From Epichloe hybrida (lineage: Eukaryota > Ascomycota > Sordariomycetes > Hypocreales > Clavicipitaceae): DNA of 64,000 nucleotides. The DNA is taken from assembly GCA_019022495.1 (NCBI GenBank), contig JAFEKR010000029.1, positions 744,001 through 808,000 of the forward strand, in the 5' to 3' direction. Under the pieces are notes generated by a model. The model searched no databases. It saw nothing but the letters and a program-made list of their open reading frames with translations, and was not told the DNA's origin. A program made the position numbers and the translations under genes. Below are positions 20,625 through 31,029 of the stretch, in pieces (the stretch's first letter is position 1; each line of letters opens with the position of its first letter).

Positions 20625-22583
20625 CTTTTTGAAGATGCTCGACCAGTGCGCTGCAATAAATGGGCAACTTTGTAAAAAAGATACCGGCGCTAGACTGGCG
20701 GCAAGTGCACTGATGATGAGAATAGGAAAAAAAAGGGGGGGGCAGGTGGGGCAGGTAAAGCCTATGTAATAGAAGACAGCCGATGGTGAACAGCACAAAA
20801 CGACAAGTAATATGTCCTGGAACACAAAGGCATTGAATTGCACTTGAAGGAGGTCGGGGTATGATACGCCCATATACGACAAGATGTAAAGACTGCGCAA
20901 GCACTGCGCAAGCACTGCGCAAGCAACACAGTTAATGGGAGTCTCTTCTACCCGGCTACTTCAATATGGGAATGAGCTCCGTCCTCCGTCGGTCTTGCCT
21001 GCCAAAAAGGTCATCTGAGAATTGGAGCCACATCATGCTTTGGTCTATTGGTGCTTTGCTTCTTTACCAACCCACTAACCCAATCGCGGCAGAACAAATT
21101 CACCGATAGGCGAACGAATTTGACAAAACCCGATCGCCGTGTTCTATGTATGTACTTCTTTTTACTGCAGGCCACGGCCGAGCACCGAGAAAACTCGTGT
21201 CCCCTGCATAATACCCCGGAATGGTTACACAAGGACCTCATTAGCCAACGGGGTCGTAATCTCACCAGGTAAATTGAATGCGAAGCATATTGAGCAAATA
21301 ATTCGCTTAGCAGGGGATAACGACTATTATCGCGAAGGTCGCAAAGGTCGAGCTGACGGTCGTAGGGTTTGAAGGGTTGCTCTACAAGCATGACCAGAGT
21401 TAGAAGACGAAGCTGCTGCCGCTGCTGCTGTTGATGATGATGATGATGTCGAAAGAAGATGGGTTTTAGACCAAGCGAGCTTGTGTTGCCCGATGGCGGA
21501 CAATCGTCTATGACGAATTATAGGCGCGCGCAACCGTATGGAGGAAGCTGAAGATGCACGTAGCTAAATCGCGAGAATGTACTTAAAAAAACATACAATA
21601 TTCACGTAACTACTCTCTCTATAAAACAGGAGCTTTTACCTTTCTGTTTGTGCAGTACAAGGTAGCTTCAATCCATCCTTTTTCTTCATTGATCATCCTG
21701 CTAGGGGATATCTTTTCCCGACGTCACGTGCACCACGCACGATAGCTTGACAGTCCCAATGGGCCTGACGACCTTAATGCCCGGGATTCTGAAAATGTAG
21801 GGAAAGTATCTAATCATAATTAGGATGAGTAACTTTTTTGTGTATAATTTGTACGTCCGTAATCCGTAATTTTCCTTGTGTTGTTCAAGGCATTATTGTA
21901 CCTTGGGCTGCCACACTCATGCCTTAGGCCACCCTAGGCAGCAACCTGTAGGGGAAACACGACTTTTAGTCCGTTAACTCCGTAGATGATCCGCTTGATC
22001 AACAATCGACCACGTGATCTAGACCTGAGAACGTGACCTTTGCTCTACGTCTGTCCACAGTCAATCCACTCCCTCGTGCTTGATCAGACCAAATATGGTT
22101 GGGTTGTCCCACCCCTTTTTGGCACCGCAAAGGACTGTTGAATTGTCCCATTTGAACGAGTCAATGATCGGGCATGAGCGACCTGGGGCGACCGGGCTCT
22201 TGACAAGAATTTGTACGAAAATGAAGTCGCCGTGATACAAGCCTAGCCCGCATGAGGTCGCTGCGGCTGCCTTCTACAAGGTCATTTCTCGTCGAAACAC
22301 GCCAATACACTCGATGCCGCGATGTTTGCCGTCACTGCTGGATGCGACTCCAAATAGGTGATACGAATTTAGGACCAATGAGAAACGGCACCTCACAAAA
22401 TCAGTTCGGATTCGCTAGTTACAAGAATATGCCGGTGGAAAGTCATCTTTGTCAAAAGGACGCTTCCAGGTTACGCAGCAATTCGTAAAAGCACCGGAAA
22501 TAAGAGGATCTTTCAGCAACGACTTGATTACGCATTATCAGGATCCTGGGATCGAACACAGTCAATTTCTACTATCATGGCTT
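20625..22583. other. Intergenic, about 2 kb, no supported gene
   Basis: Contains the promoter of the hydrolase, a repeated GCAAGCACTGC unit (about 20895-20925), CTG/GAT microsatellite at about 21412-21450, and AT-rich DNA from 21.5 to 22.0 kb. Overlapping frames on both strands lack protein character. Long intergenic DNA of this kind is unusual compared with the compact 9-20 kb part. Confidence 0.45.
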
Positions 22584-23007
22584 TTAGAAGCCCTTGGCTC
22601 TCATCCTAGCCGCATTCTGTGCGGCTTCTCTCTGCACTTCCCTCTTCTGTCGTTCCAAGTCAGCGTTGCCTGTGCTTCTTGTCAATGGATCCGGTCTATC
22701 ACTCACAGCTTTTTTTTTTCCTGCGAAGACCAAGTCTGGGCTGAAGACCACAGCCCGTCACATCCGCGGATAGATGCTGATCGATGCGAATCGCGACTGA
22801 GCTACGAGACCAGAATGTACTGGCACTCAATACTGACGCCTCAAGAGTCGAAATATGGAGTCACGGATCGCCAGGGAGAAGATTGGCACTTACGCGAATG
22901 CTGATCATCTCGGACACCCTCTGACGCGGCTCGAGAGGGACCGTGCTGTCGCCAGTTCTCCAGAACTCGGATTTTGTTGGAGGGATTTCAATCGTCAGAC
23001 TCATCAT
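22584..23007 (-). pseudogene. Possible small gene with broken frame, function unknown
   Basis: On the minus strand ATG 23007 opens MMSLTIEIPPTKSEFWRTGD up to a good GTAAGT donor at 22893. Further down a frame with coding character ends at TAA 22584-22586 (ERQKREVQREAAQNAARMRAKGF, a helical charged tail). Between them an A10 run (minus strand; T10 at 22710-22719) puts the two parts out of frame for the splice sites I could find. Either the intron structure differs, the run has an indel, or the gene is dead. The ATG overlaps the stop of an upstream 75-codon frame (23231-23004). No family was recognised. Confidence 0.3.
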
Positions 23008-23721
23008 TTCAGTTGATTGAGCGTGCTTCGTAAATGATCCCAGAGGATCCGTATATAGTCTTCTCTTTCCAACCCTCTGACCGTGTAGTGACGGCTGTTG
23101 AGGTCATGATGATGTGAGGCCAGTGGTTGGGCCTCACACGACTTTGGATGAGAGCCGGCTGGAAATGCGGCTGCAGGAGAGAACGACAACTGCGACTGCG
23201 TGGTCGAAATGCAGGAGGAAACTGCAAGCACTCATGAATCTAAAGATGGACGACAGATACGAGTCGGCAGGATATGACAATTGGCATGGATGAAAATGGC
23301 AGACTGAAAGTTTTGGTACGCTGGGTCGAGAATGAATGCCCATCGTTGGGCAATGGCCGGAGGAGTCAGTGCAAGCACACGGTAAGCCAAAGAATCATGA
23401 TATAGTGCAGGCATCAGGGGATGCGACTTTCCGAGTTGCCAAAATGCTGTCCTTGGTCGGCTCACAGGGGGAGAATGAGGAGCGATTGATCTGCAGCATT
23501 TGGTCCGCACTGCGTCGTCGTGCGCCAACTCAGCCCTGGTTGTTCGGGTCCTGGTGGTTATGGGGTTCATGGTGGCTGCACCACAGCACGCCCCGGCCCA
23601 GTTGTTCGGCTAAGGTGCGGCGATTTGTCGTGACAGCACTAAAACTCAAACGGGGTACTCGAGAGAAGTCGACGCCTTCAGCCGTCCACAACTACATCCG
23701 CGTCGCCGTCGATATGTTGCC

Positions 23722-23939
23722 ATGAGAGATCCTGGAGGTAGTGATCAGGGAGAAAGGGCCCGAAGTGGTCGAGGACTACCGTCCTTGGACGGACCAAGAT
23801 CTCCTCCACGGCCAGCCCGGCGCAGCCCCAGCACTGGATCCCGCCTTCGCCATTCCAGATCCGACCACGACTCTTCCAAGAACGACCATCGCCGCTCTCG
23901 CGACCGTAGCAGAGATCGCTCGCATAAGCATCAAGACGA
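23722..23939 (+). pseudogene. CTK1: Displaced N-terminal 72 codons of CTK1
   Basis: ATG 23722 opens a Gly/Arg/Ser-rich frame: RDPGGSDQGERARSGRG, then RSPPRPARRSPS and RRSRDRSRDRSHKHQDD. This is the same RS-type composition as the cut first exon of CTK1 at 9831-8960. At GACGA (23935-23939) the composition changes abruptly; the sequence beyond is antisense UTP13. Joined at the shared pentamer to the minus strand at 9826, the reading frame continues exactly (QDD then LIPRYR). The fragment keeps what should be CTK1's own promoter (about 23.0-23.7 kb). As it stands, transcription here would give a short RS peptide with an unrelated tail. Confidence 0.8.
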
Positions 23940-24267
23940 TTCCGTCGACTGGATAGAATTAGTCAATGTGCGGATGCACTGGCGCCGAGAAACAACCTAC
24001 AGGTCAAGGTTGATATCATTTCGCCATCCTAATTGGACCGTCAGCACATCATCTTCCAGAATACGAAGCCTCCCGAGGGGTTCATCTTACTCCCTCAATC
24101 TGGGCGAGATGCTTGCCGTTGGCGGGGTTGGTGAGGACTGCATCTTCACCCAAGGTTGTGGCCAAAACCTGAGCTTTGTTGTCGATTGCGATTGCGCCAC
24201 CAGTAAATATAGGCCGAATAACGTTTCCTACGTCAAAAGTCGTCTTTGATGGTTGTTTGATGGGCAT
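23935..24267 (-). pseudogene. UTP13: Displaced N-terminal 73 codons of UTP13
   Basis: Minus-strand exons 24267-24091, 24028-24001 and 23948-23935. The first reads MPIKQPSKTTFDVGNVIRP with GEDAVLTNPANGKHLAQIEG, the usual Utp13 start and first blade strand; the second reads DGEMISTLT. Introns are 62 bp (GTAAGA donor, TTAG acceptor) and 52 bp (GTAGGT donor, TTGACTAATTC branch, CCAG acceptor). After the last exon's TCGTC the homology stops and antisense CTK1 begins. Joined at TCGTC to 9832 on the plus strand, the frame continues into the Utp13 body without shift. The presumed UTP13 promoter remains here (24.27-25.2 kb), shared head-to-head with the gene at 25.27 kb. Confidence 0.82.
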
Positions 24268-25265
24268 GTTGAAGACTCAAGATGTTGAAGTGACAATTTT
24301 GAAGTTGAAACTTTTTTTTGGGGTGCCGCGCTAATAGCGGCCTGGCCTGGTTGGCAGTTGCTGCCCGCTGGCCAGGTGGTCGGTCCGGGCAGCTAAGTCG
24401 GAAAAGTCGAGAGGACGAATCTACACAGTTTTAAAATATAATCTGAGTTTTGATCGAGGCTTGTACATACGACCATACCTACCAGAAAATTCGGGATCCC
24501 GTCCGCTCTCCCATAGACAAGCTGGTAAGGGGCAGATTAGTAGTTGGGTCGGTGACGACCAGCGAACACCGGCTGTTGTATGTTTTTTGCCAATTACGTG
24601 TGCGAGTACGTCCAAAACGTCTGCATGACTTTAACACTGTCGTCTATAACTTATGGCTTTTCTGGTAACGGCGGATGTACGTTTTATTTTTGACGAATGC
24701 GCTTTTGGTTATCCAACTGCAACAGATGCCTATACCTAGTCACATCCCGCGTCACACTGTATATCCATCACTGCGGGCCTCTTCTATGTCAATCGTCAGA
24801 ATTTGTCACACTAGCTGGGCATCGCTAGCAATCCCGATGTGTTCACAAATCCGATGCATTGGCCACAACTCATGAGCAGGAAAAAACTCTAAAATTCAAT
24901 ATATATATTACTGTATTCTACGCGTCCGTATTTATTAGACTGGCCATTACGACTAAACAGGAGGCAAGGAACTCATGATTTGCCGGCGCACAGATAAGGC
25001 ACGTGACGTTGCGCCGCCTTGATGTCTCTCGCATGTCGCCAATGCCTTCGCTTCCACATTTTCTAAAGAGGTGGAGCAGGACAACAGCGAAAAGTCGTGA
25101 ATACGGATTAGACCAAAGTTGACCCAGAACGTTGGGCACGCCTGCCGGTAGCCCGCACCTTTATGCAGGACCCTGCACGTTAACACCATCAACCTTGACT
25201 GCGATTCATCCACAGTCGTTTCAGTCGTTTCAGTCGTGTCTCTTCCTCTCTCTTCTCCACCCAAC
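24268..25265. other. Divergent intergenic region
   Basis: Lies between the original UTP13 start (minus) and the membrane-protein gene on the plus strand. It includes an AT-rich section near 24.89-24.95 kb. No protein-coding frame is supported. Confidence 0.5.
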
Positions 25266-27072
25266 ATGGGCCGTGAATATCCATCGGCATTGGCATCGGC
25301 ATCGCTTTAGTTCGCAATCATGGGTATGCAAGGGCCGCTCACAGCGCTGGCGTTGGTGGGTCTCCTCAACTCATCTCACAGTTGGCCGCACCCGGCACTG
25401 ACGTTCTCAAGGGTCGCTCGCCGTATGATGAGGTCGTGGATGGTGAAGGACAAGATAATGGCGACCAACCCACCCAGCAGTACGACCACCGTGGGCGCCC
25501 CATCAATCCAGACACCAAGCGCATGAACCGGGACATAATCAGGGCGCACAACGAAGTGATGCTGGTTATCGGGGTCGCAGAACCTGAGAATCCCTTTTCA
25601 GGACCAGAAGCCGAGTCACAACGCCGCCATGAGGCACACGAGGACGAGATAGGGCTTCGCTTAGGATCTTTAGCCAGAAACTGCATCGAGGCAGTAGACA
25701 TCTTTGGCATTCACGGACTTCGACAGCGAATTCTGGTGAGTAGCCACGGTCGCAATCAGCCGGAGCCTCCAGCCTCACTAACCAATTCGCCTGCCAGATT
25801 TACAAGAGATACTCTCACATCCCCTTTTGGGACTTGTTCAAACAAGCCAGGACAGGTTTCTCATTTTCTCGGGACGTTCTCGCTGGTGCCCCTACCAGCT
25901 GGCTTGTCCGTTACTTGGAGTGGAAAGAATGCATGCCGTGGCTGGATGGAAGCAGAGCCGCCATCCCTCGTCTCATGTAAGCGCATTTGCTATTCCGTGC
26001 GTCTTGCGGACGAAAAGAACTGACAGTGATAAGCGTACACGAAGCATGGTCGTATATCAAGGTCCATCTGGAGCTATACGTTGCTCTACAGCGATTGGGA
26101 ATCATGTCTGAAAAGCTCTGGTTTCCACGCCCAAGCTTCTTCATTCCCTTTACAGAATCTTCACCGATGCCGGCTCCTCCACCACTGCACGATTACACCA
26201 TCTCGTCAGTATTAGGTTGGCTTGGCGGCACTCTCGTCTCGTCAACACCCTTCTTAGTCTGGGTCATGTCACGACGCATACTACAAGACTGGTATCCGCA
26301 GATATGGTCCCAGATCTATCGAAGGCTCCCCAACACCGTCTTTCACCGCAAAACGCTTCCTGTAGCAGCGCCGCCGCCGCCGCCGCCGCCACCTCCCCCC
26401 CCATCCTCACAAGACTCACCCGGTACCGCCAATATCAGCAGCGAATCTGCTCAGCGGGAAATAGAGGGACTGCATGGCCCTCACCAGAGACAAAACGATG
26501 AAGAAACGTCTCCCGCAGGCCAGCCTGGTCAAGAGACTCTCCGCCGAGCAAGTGTCTTCTCTACCCGAGGCGATGAATACCCCAGCGATGATGAAGAAAA
26601 TGAAGGGATCAGCGCCACTCTGATCAGTTTTGATGTGGAAGCCTCTGAATCTCAAGACGCGCCACCAGGTCTCTGGTCAGCAGAGCTGCGTCCCAGCGCC
26701 GGCCCCGACTCACGATCCAGTAGCAATCAGCAGCCCGTATACATGGACACGCAGCTCACGCACTTCCCGCCGTTGATAGCAGCGCATTTGTTCGCGCATT
26801 CCGTGACTCGGATCCTCACGGCACCGCACGAGGGCACAGCTCTACGTCTAGTCGCCCGAATGTTCCGCCTTCGCCAAGGCCTTCCCTGCAATGACATGTT
26901 CAACGTGTACATGCTGAGCGGTGTGACGGGCACTTCGCTGGTAAATTTTTTCGGTACCGAACTTTTGTCCTTGGCTCTTTCGAGTGAGATTTGGGCAGTG
27001 TTCGCATTTCTTTCGCAGTGGTATCACATGACGGAAGAGGAATGGAAGGAAAAAGATGGGAAAGCGCAATGA
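25266..27072 (+). CDS. Fungal membrane protein of unknown function
   Basis: Well-supported exons are the one ending at 25735, then 25798-25976 and 26034-27072, with consistent phases. They encode a hydrophilic N-terminal part (RGRPINPDTKRMNRDIIRAHN), a conserved-looking middle (IPFWDLFKQARTGFSFSRDV), a hydrophobic segment near SSVLGWLGGTLVSSTPFLVWV, a P12-type polyproline tract and acidic disordered linker, then a second hydrophobic region (FNVYMLSGVTGTSLVNFFG) and an EEEWKEKDGKAQ end. No enzymatic motif is visible. The start is uncertain: the frame has no ATG before 25382. ATG 25266 fits in phase only with a 38-bp intron (25273-25310), which is very short. The overall frame is convincing; the first exon is not. 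Confidence 0.65.
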
Positions 27073-27996
27073 TCCTATCGAGATGTTGCAACTACACTAC
27101 TATGCTTATTGTTCTCCTTTAATTTTCCTTCACAGAACGAATCATCTTTTGCAAATTTGGCGGGTTTTGTACAACATTGTTTTCTTTTCTTGCAAGCGAG
27201 CGAGCTATGGACTCGACTCAATTACAATTGAGCGAAGCGGTCTATATTTCCCCAATCCCCCGGCCACCTGCGCACAGGCCCGTGATTCTCCTCACATGGA
27301 TCCCCGAGCAGTCAAGTCCTGGACCACGACGCGATATTCATACAAGCTAGAGACAACTTGGCGGGCCTGTCGGTTTGCCTGGCGAAAGTTAAAGCAGGAG
27401 CGTGCGTCTAACTTAGGCAGACAATCCTAGAAGCTCTATAGGGAGGTATTCTATAAGGCTGATCTTAAAAAGAGCAGAAGAAGGGAAAGTTTTAGTGATA
27501 GAAGGACGGATTAGATTAAGCTCGCTTAAAGTTAATCAGATGAGAGCGACGTCGATGTCAGAATGATGGTAGGCAGCAACGCGGATCACAGCATTGCGCT
27601 GATTGCTTTCTGAAGACAGCACCCGTTGACCCCCCAGGCTGTCCAAATGTGGTGAAACGAGAGACTTACGGGCATGACGATCATAAGCCGATGATCAGCT
27701 TGGAGCGATTCATTCTGGTAAGTGGCCGGGAACCAGAGGAATTGCCCAGGGTTGCACCAAGATGAGTGTCAGCGAACAACACGATTGACAGATGCAATAC
27801 TGCAAGGGATTCTAGTCTCATTACACCAAAAACGTTGATATCATCAATCACATGACTAAACGCCCGCCAAACCCCCTCATCTACAAATGTACGCCTGATG
27901 CTTCATGCCCAACCAGTCGACTACATTACCGTCATGTTTTTTCCACCCCCCCCCCCCCCCCAAAAAAAAAAACCTACAAATACTCTCAAATCGCCT
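27073..27996. other. Convergent intergenic region with C16/A11 tract
   Basis: Contains 3' flanks of the membrane-protein gene (plus) and MCM5 (minus). The run C16 (27946-27961) followed by A11 (27962-27972) lies 25-50 bp past the MCM5 stop. No gene supported. Confidence 0.5.
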
Positions 27997-30352
27997 TTAA
28001 GCTCCATGTCGGTATACTTGTGCCCCTGAATTCCTAAACATGATCGTATCTCTTCTCTGCAGAACCATCAGGGCTCTGTTCAACCCCTGCTCACTGTAGC
28101 CCTTGCCCTCGACCATCTCTCGCCTCAAAGTAGCCAAGCTTGTGCTCCAGCCGATTGGCAGTCGGCGCTTCAGCTCAAGCTCAAGACGATTGACTTCCTC
28201 ATTCAACTCGCGACTTCCTTGGTTGCTTCCCTGGTTGACGGCATCCATGGTCGAGCAGAGGAACAGGCGGATGGCTTCATCAACATGCTCCTCCGTAGCA
28301 ATAGACGAGAGTGTCAACTTGGCAAGCGACTCGGTAATACGAACAATGGCTTCCAGCTGACGCACGGTGATGGGAATGGACGAGCGGGTATTGGCTTCCA
28401 TTTCTGCGGCGTGGACCTGTCTTCGGATTGATACGAAATGAGAAGAGAGTTTATCCGCGGCCTTTGAACTAAGTCGGGGTGCACAGCGCCTGAAATTCAT
28501 GGTTAGCAGGGTTGGGACAGTGAGTAGTGCTTTGGAGTTGGGACCAACGTTTTGCAGTAGGTAATATATCTTCGCATCTTGTCGGCCGGAATTTCGGTTT
28601 CAGTGACCTCTTCAGTTCCCCGACCATCCATGTGAATCCCCATGACGTGCCTGGCTATTCTCTCGTCCTTCTCCCGAGTGTGTTCATCCTTGACGATGAA
28701 AATCATGTCGAAACGGGACAAGATTGTAGTTTGGAAGTCAATATTTTCTCCAGGAGTCTTCATATCGTCGTAACGACCGAAGATGGGATTGGCCGCAGCC
28801 AAAACAGACGTTCTCGCGTTGAGAATCGTTGTGATGCCGGCTTTTGCAATGGAAATAGTCTGCTGCTCCATGGCTTCGTGAATAGCGACGCGATCTTCGT
28901 CTCTCATTTTGTCAAACTCGTCGATACAGACGACTCCGCCGTCGGCCAATACCATGGCACCACCTTCCAAGTAGAATTCTCTCGTCGACTGATCTCGCTG
29001 GACGGATGCTGTCAAACCAGCGGCCGATGATCCTTTACCGGAGGTGTAGATAGAGATGGGAGCTGCCTTTTCCACAAACTTCAAGAGCTGTGATTTTGCT
29101 GTTCCAGGATCACCAAGAAGAAGCACGTTGATGTCGCCTCTCAGCTTCATCCCATCAGGCAAAATCTTCTTTGATCCACCCAAAAGCAGACACAATATGG
29201 CTTTCTTGATGTTCGTGTTACCGTAGATTGATGGCGCGATGCATTCTGCCATGATGTTGTATAAATCTGGTCGCCTGCTCAGCTCCAAAAATTCTTGCTC
29301 TTCTTCCTCGGAATATGTAGCAGAGCCCTTGGAAGATTGATCCAAGTCCGTTTGAATTCCCACTGCTCTAAGGTAAGGCGTCCGAATTGCAACTGCACCA
29401 GTGGTGGACGAATTCTTGGACGCTTTGTTCTGGTAAATGGAGAAGATTCCCACAACGGTACACCTTGAGCCCGGAACCACACGGTTTGTGAGATATCTGT
29501 CAGCAGAGATGAGAACATGTCTGGGAAGCTCTCCAACAGGTACCTGGTCCGGCGCTTCTTGGAGTTTAATGATCTGCTGGTCGACGAACTGGGACTTCTC
29601 GTGCATGACGAAGTATGGATCGAGAGGACATTTTTCGGTATGGTCGTTGGGAACTCGCTTGCGAGCACATGTTCGGGGAAGTGTCACACCTGTGAAGCCG
29701 CCAAGCACGGGAATGAATTCCTGATGCTGGCAGTTACGGCACTGAATGTTAAGCTGCGTTGCCTTCGACGACATCACCGATGCCCCGATGACAATTCCGG
29801 GGACGCGCACCAATCTCGCAATGGTCATGGAGTCCAAGTTACGAATGGAGACATCGTCAGCATCGGAATGCAGGAGAAGCTGGTGGTCTGGCAAGTCGAC
29901 TTTCTTCTCGTGGGGGAAGACGATTCGATGTGTGCACTTTTTCAAAGCTGCCTCGAACTGTGCCAACGTCGTTAGTTTCCCGTCATCACCATGAGTTTCA
30001 GCTCATGTCCGACGTACAAGGGGGAGGATATCAGCAGGCTCTGAGGCCAGTTTGTGGGCCAGCTCCTCATTGAAGTTGATGAGGTCGTTGATATTAACAT
30101 CACAGTAAAACTTTTTTAGCAGCGCATTCTCTCGCAGTTGATCACTGGCCGCCGAGTCAATTTTAACCATCTGCTATGATGCCACACCTGGTCAACGGGT
30201 TTTAGTGTCACATACCGATAAACAAAGTTGTTATCAAGTCGGAAATCAAGAATAAAAGTCTCGAGCTGTTGCTGCAACTGCAGTCGAGTGTCGCCGTTCT
30301 CACCAACACTTGGCTCATAAACGTGGGTGGAATATACAGATTGACGATCCAT
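27997..30352 (-). CDS. MCM5: DNA replication licensing factor Mcm5
   Basis: Four exons on the minus strand: 30352-30216, 30144-30018, 29957-28549 and 28489-27997, for 721 residues. All phases agree. The N-terminus [14 protein letters not shown] is typical. The N-domain holds a zinc ribbon (CRNCQHQ with later CARKR and KCPLD). The AAA+ core has Walker [12 protein letters not shown], Walker [11 protein letters not shown], sensor 1 (LAAANP) and arginine finger SRFDMIF; a C-terminal winged-helix region follows. Mcm5 is one subunit of the Mcm2-7 helicase that is loaded on origins in G1 and unwinds DNA in S phase. Length and motifs match the family throughout. A GCGCGTC inverted repeat 137-152 bp upstream may be an MBF site. 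Confidence 0.97.
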
Positions 30353-31029
30353 GGTTGAGTCACTGGCACACTTGCGTGGTAACAATCGTGCAATGAAAAC
30401 TCAAATGGCTTGATGGTCAGATAGGCAGGTTGAAGGTGCAGATGCGACAAGGACTACGGAGAACTCCGTACTCCGAATGTAAGTCATAGCGCGTCAAGAC
30501 GCGCTCAAATGCTCCCAAAGTGGAGCAAAAAAGGTAGGGTGGGGCTGCGGAGTGTTCACACAAGCTGTATTATTTCACGGGGCATTAATATTAGCGGTCT
30601 ACAGAGTATCGTCACGTGTGATCAAGCTGATGATATGTAAGCATCGCGCACGCGCACGGAGAATCCTCGGCCGTGGTTTGCAACAGCTTGGCTTTAGCTG
30701 AGCTGCCTTCTTGTTGTCGATCCCATTTATCATTGTCGTAGTTATCCATGCTGAGAGCGACTGGGGTCGCCGTCAGCAATGCCCCATTGACATCTGCCAT
30801 ATTAATACTGGTTGCATCATGACATCTGATTCATCCGTTTTGTTGAATCGTATTTTTTGAGTATCTTCCCATGGTTCTGTACATGACAGCGATGATACCC
30901 TGGTAGCACTCCTTACCAAAGCCGTCCGCACAGCCGTCGGCCCTTTAACCGCTGCCGTACTTTCCTTTGTTTTTTAGCATTCAAGATTCGTTAAAGAACC
31001 CAAAAGAAAACTTTCTATTCAAGGGCATC
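30353..31029. other. Divergent promoter region of MCM5 and VPS54
   Basis: About 680 bp between two start codons. It holds the GACGCG palindrome described separately (30489-30504). The 30612-30800 minus frame lacks any family character. Confidence 0.55.
30489..30504. promoter_or_regulatory. Palindromic MCB-like element upstream of MCM5
   Basis: GCGCGTCAAGACGCGC is a two-arm inverted repeat (GCGCGTC, spacer AA, GACGCGC). Each arm contains GACGCG, the core of the MluI cell-cycle box bound by MBF (Mbp1-Swi6) in ascomycetes. It lies 137-152 bp upstream of the MCM5 start. MCM genes are known targets of G1/S control in yeasts; the role here is inference. Confidence 0.4.

Noticed and set aside
22252..22904. 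Plus-strand frames at 22.3-22.9 kb
   Set aside because: No family, poor composition, and they run antisense to a better-looking minus-strand frame.
23940..24000. Possible filler DNA at the right inversion junction
   Set aside because: On the minus strand this is accounted for by the second UTP13 intron (23949-24000) and the start of exon 3, so no filler is needed.
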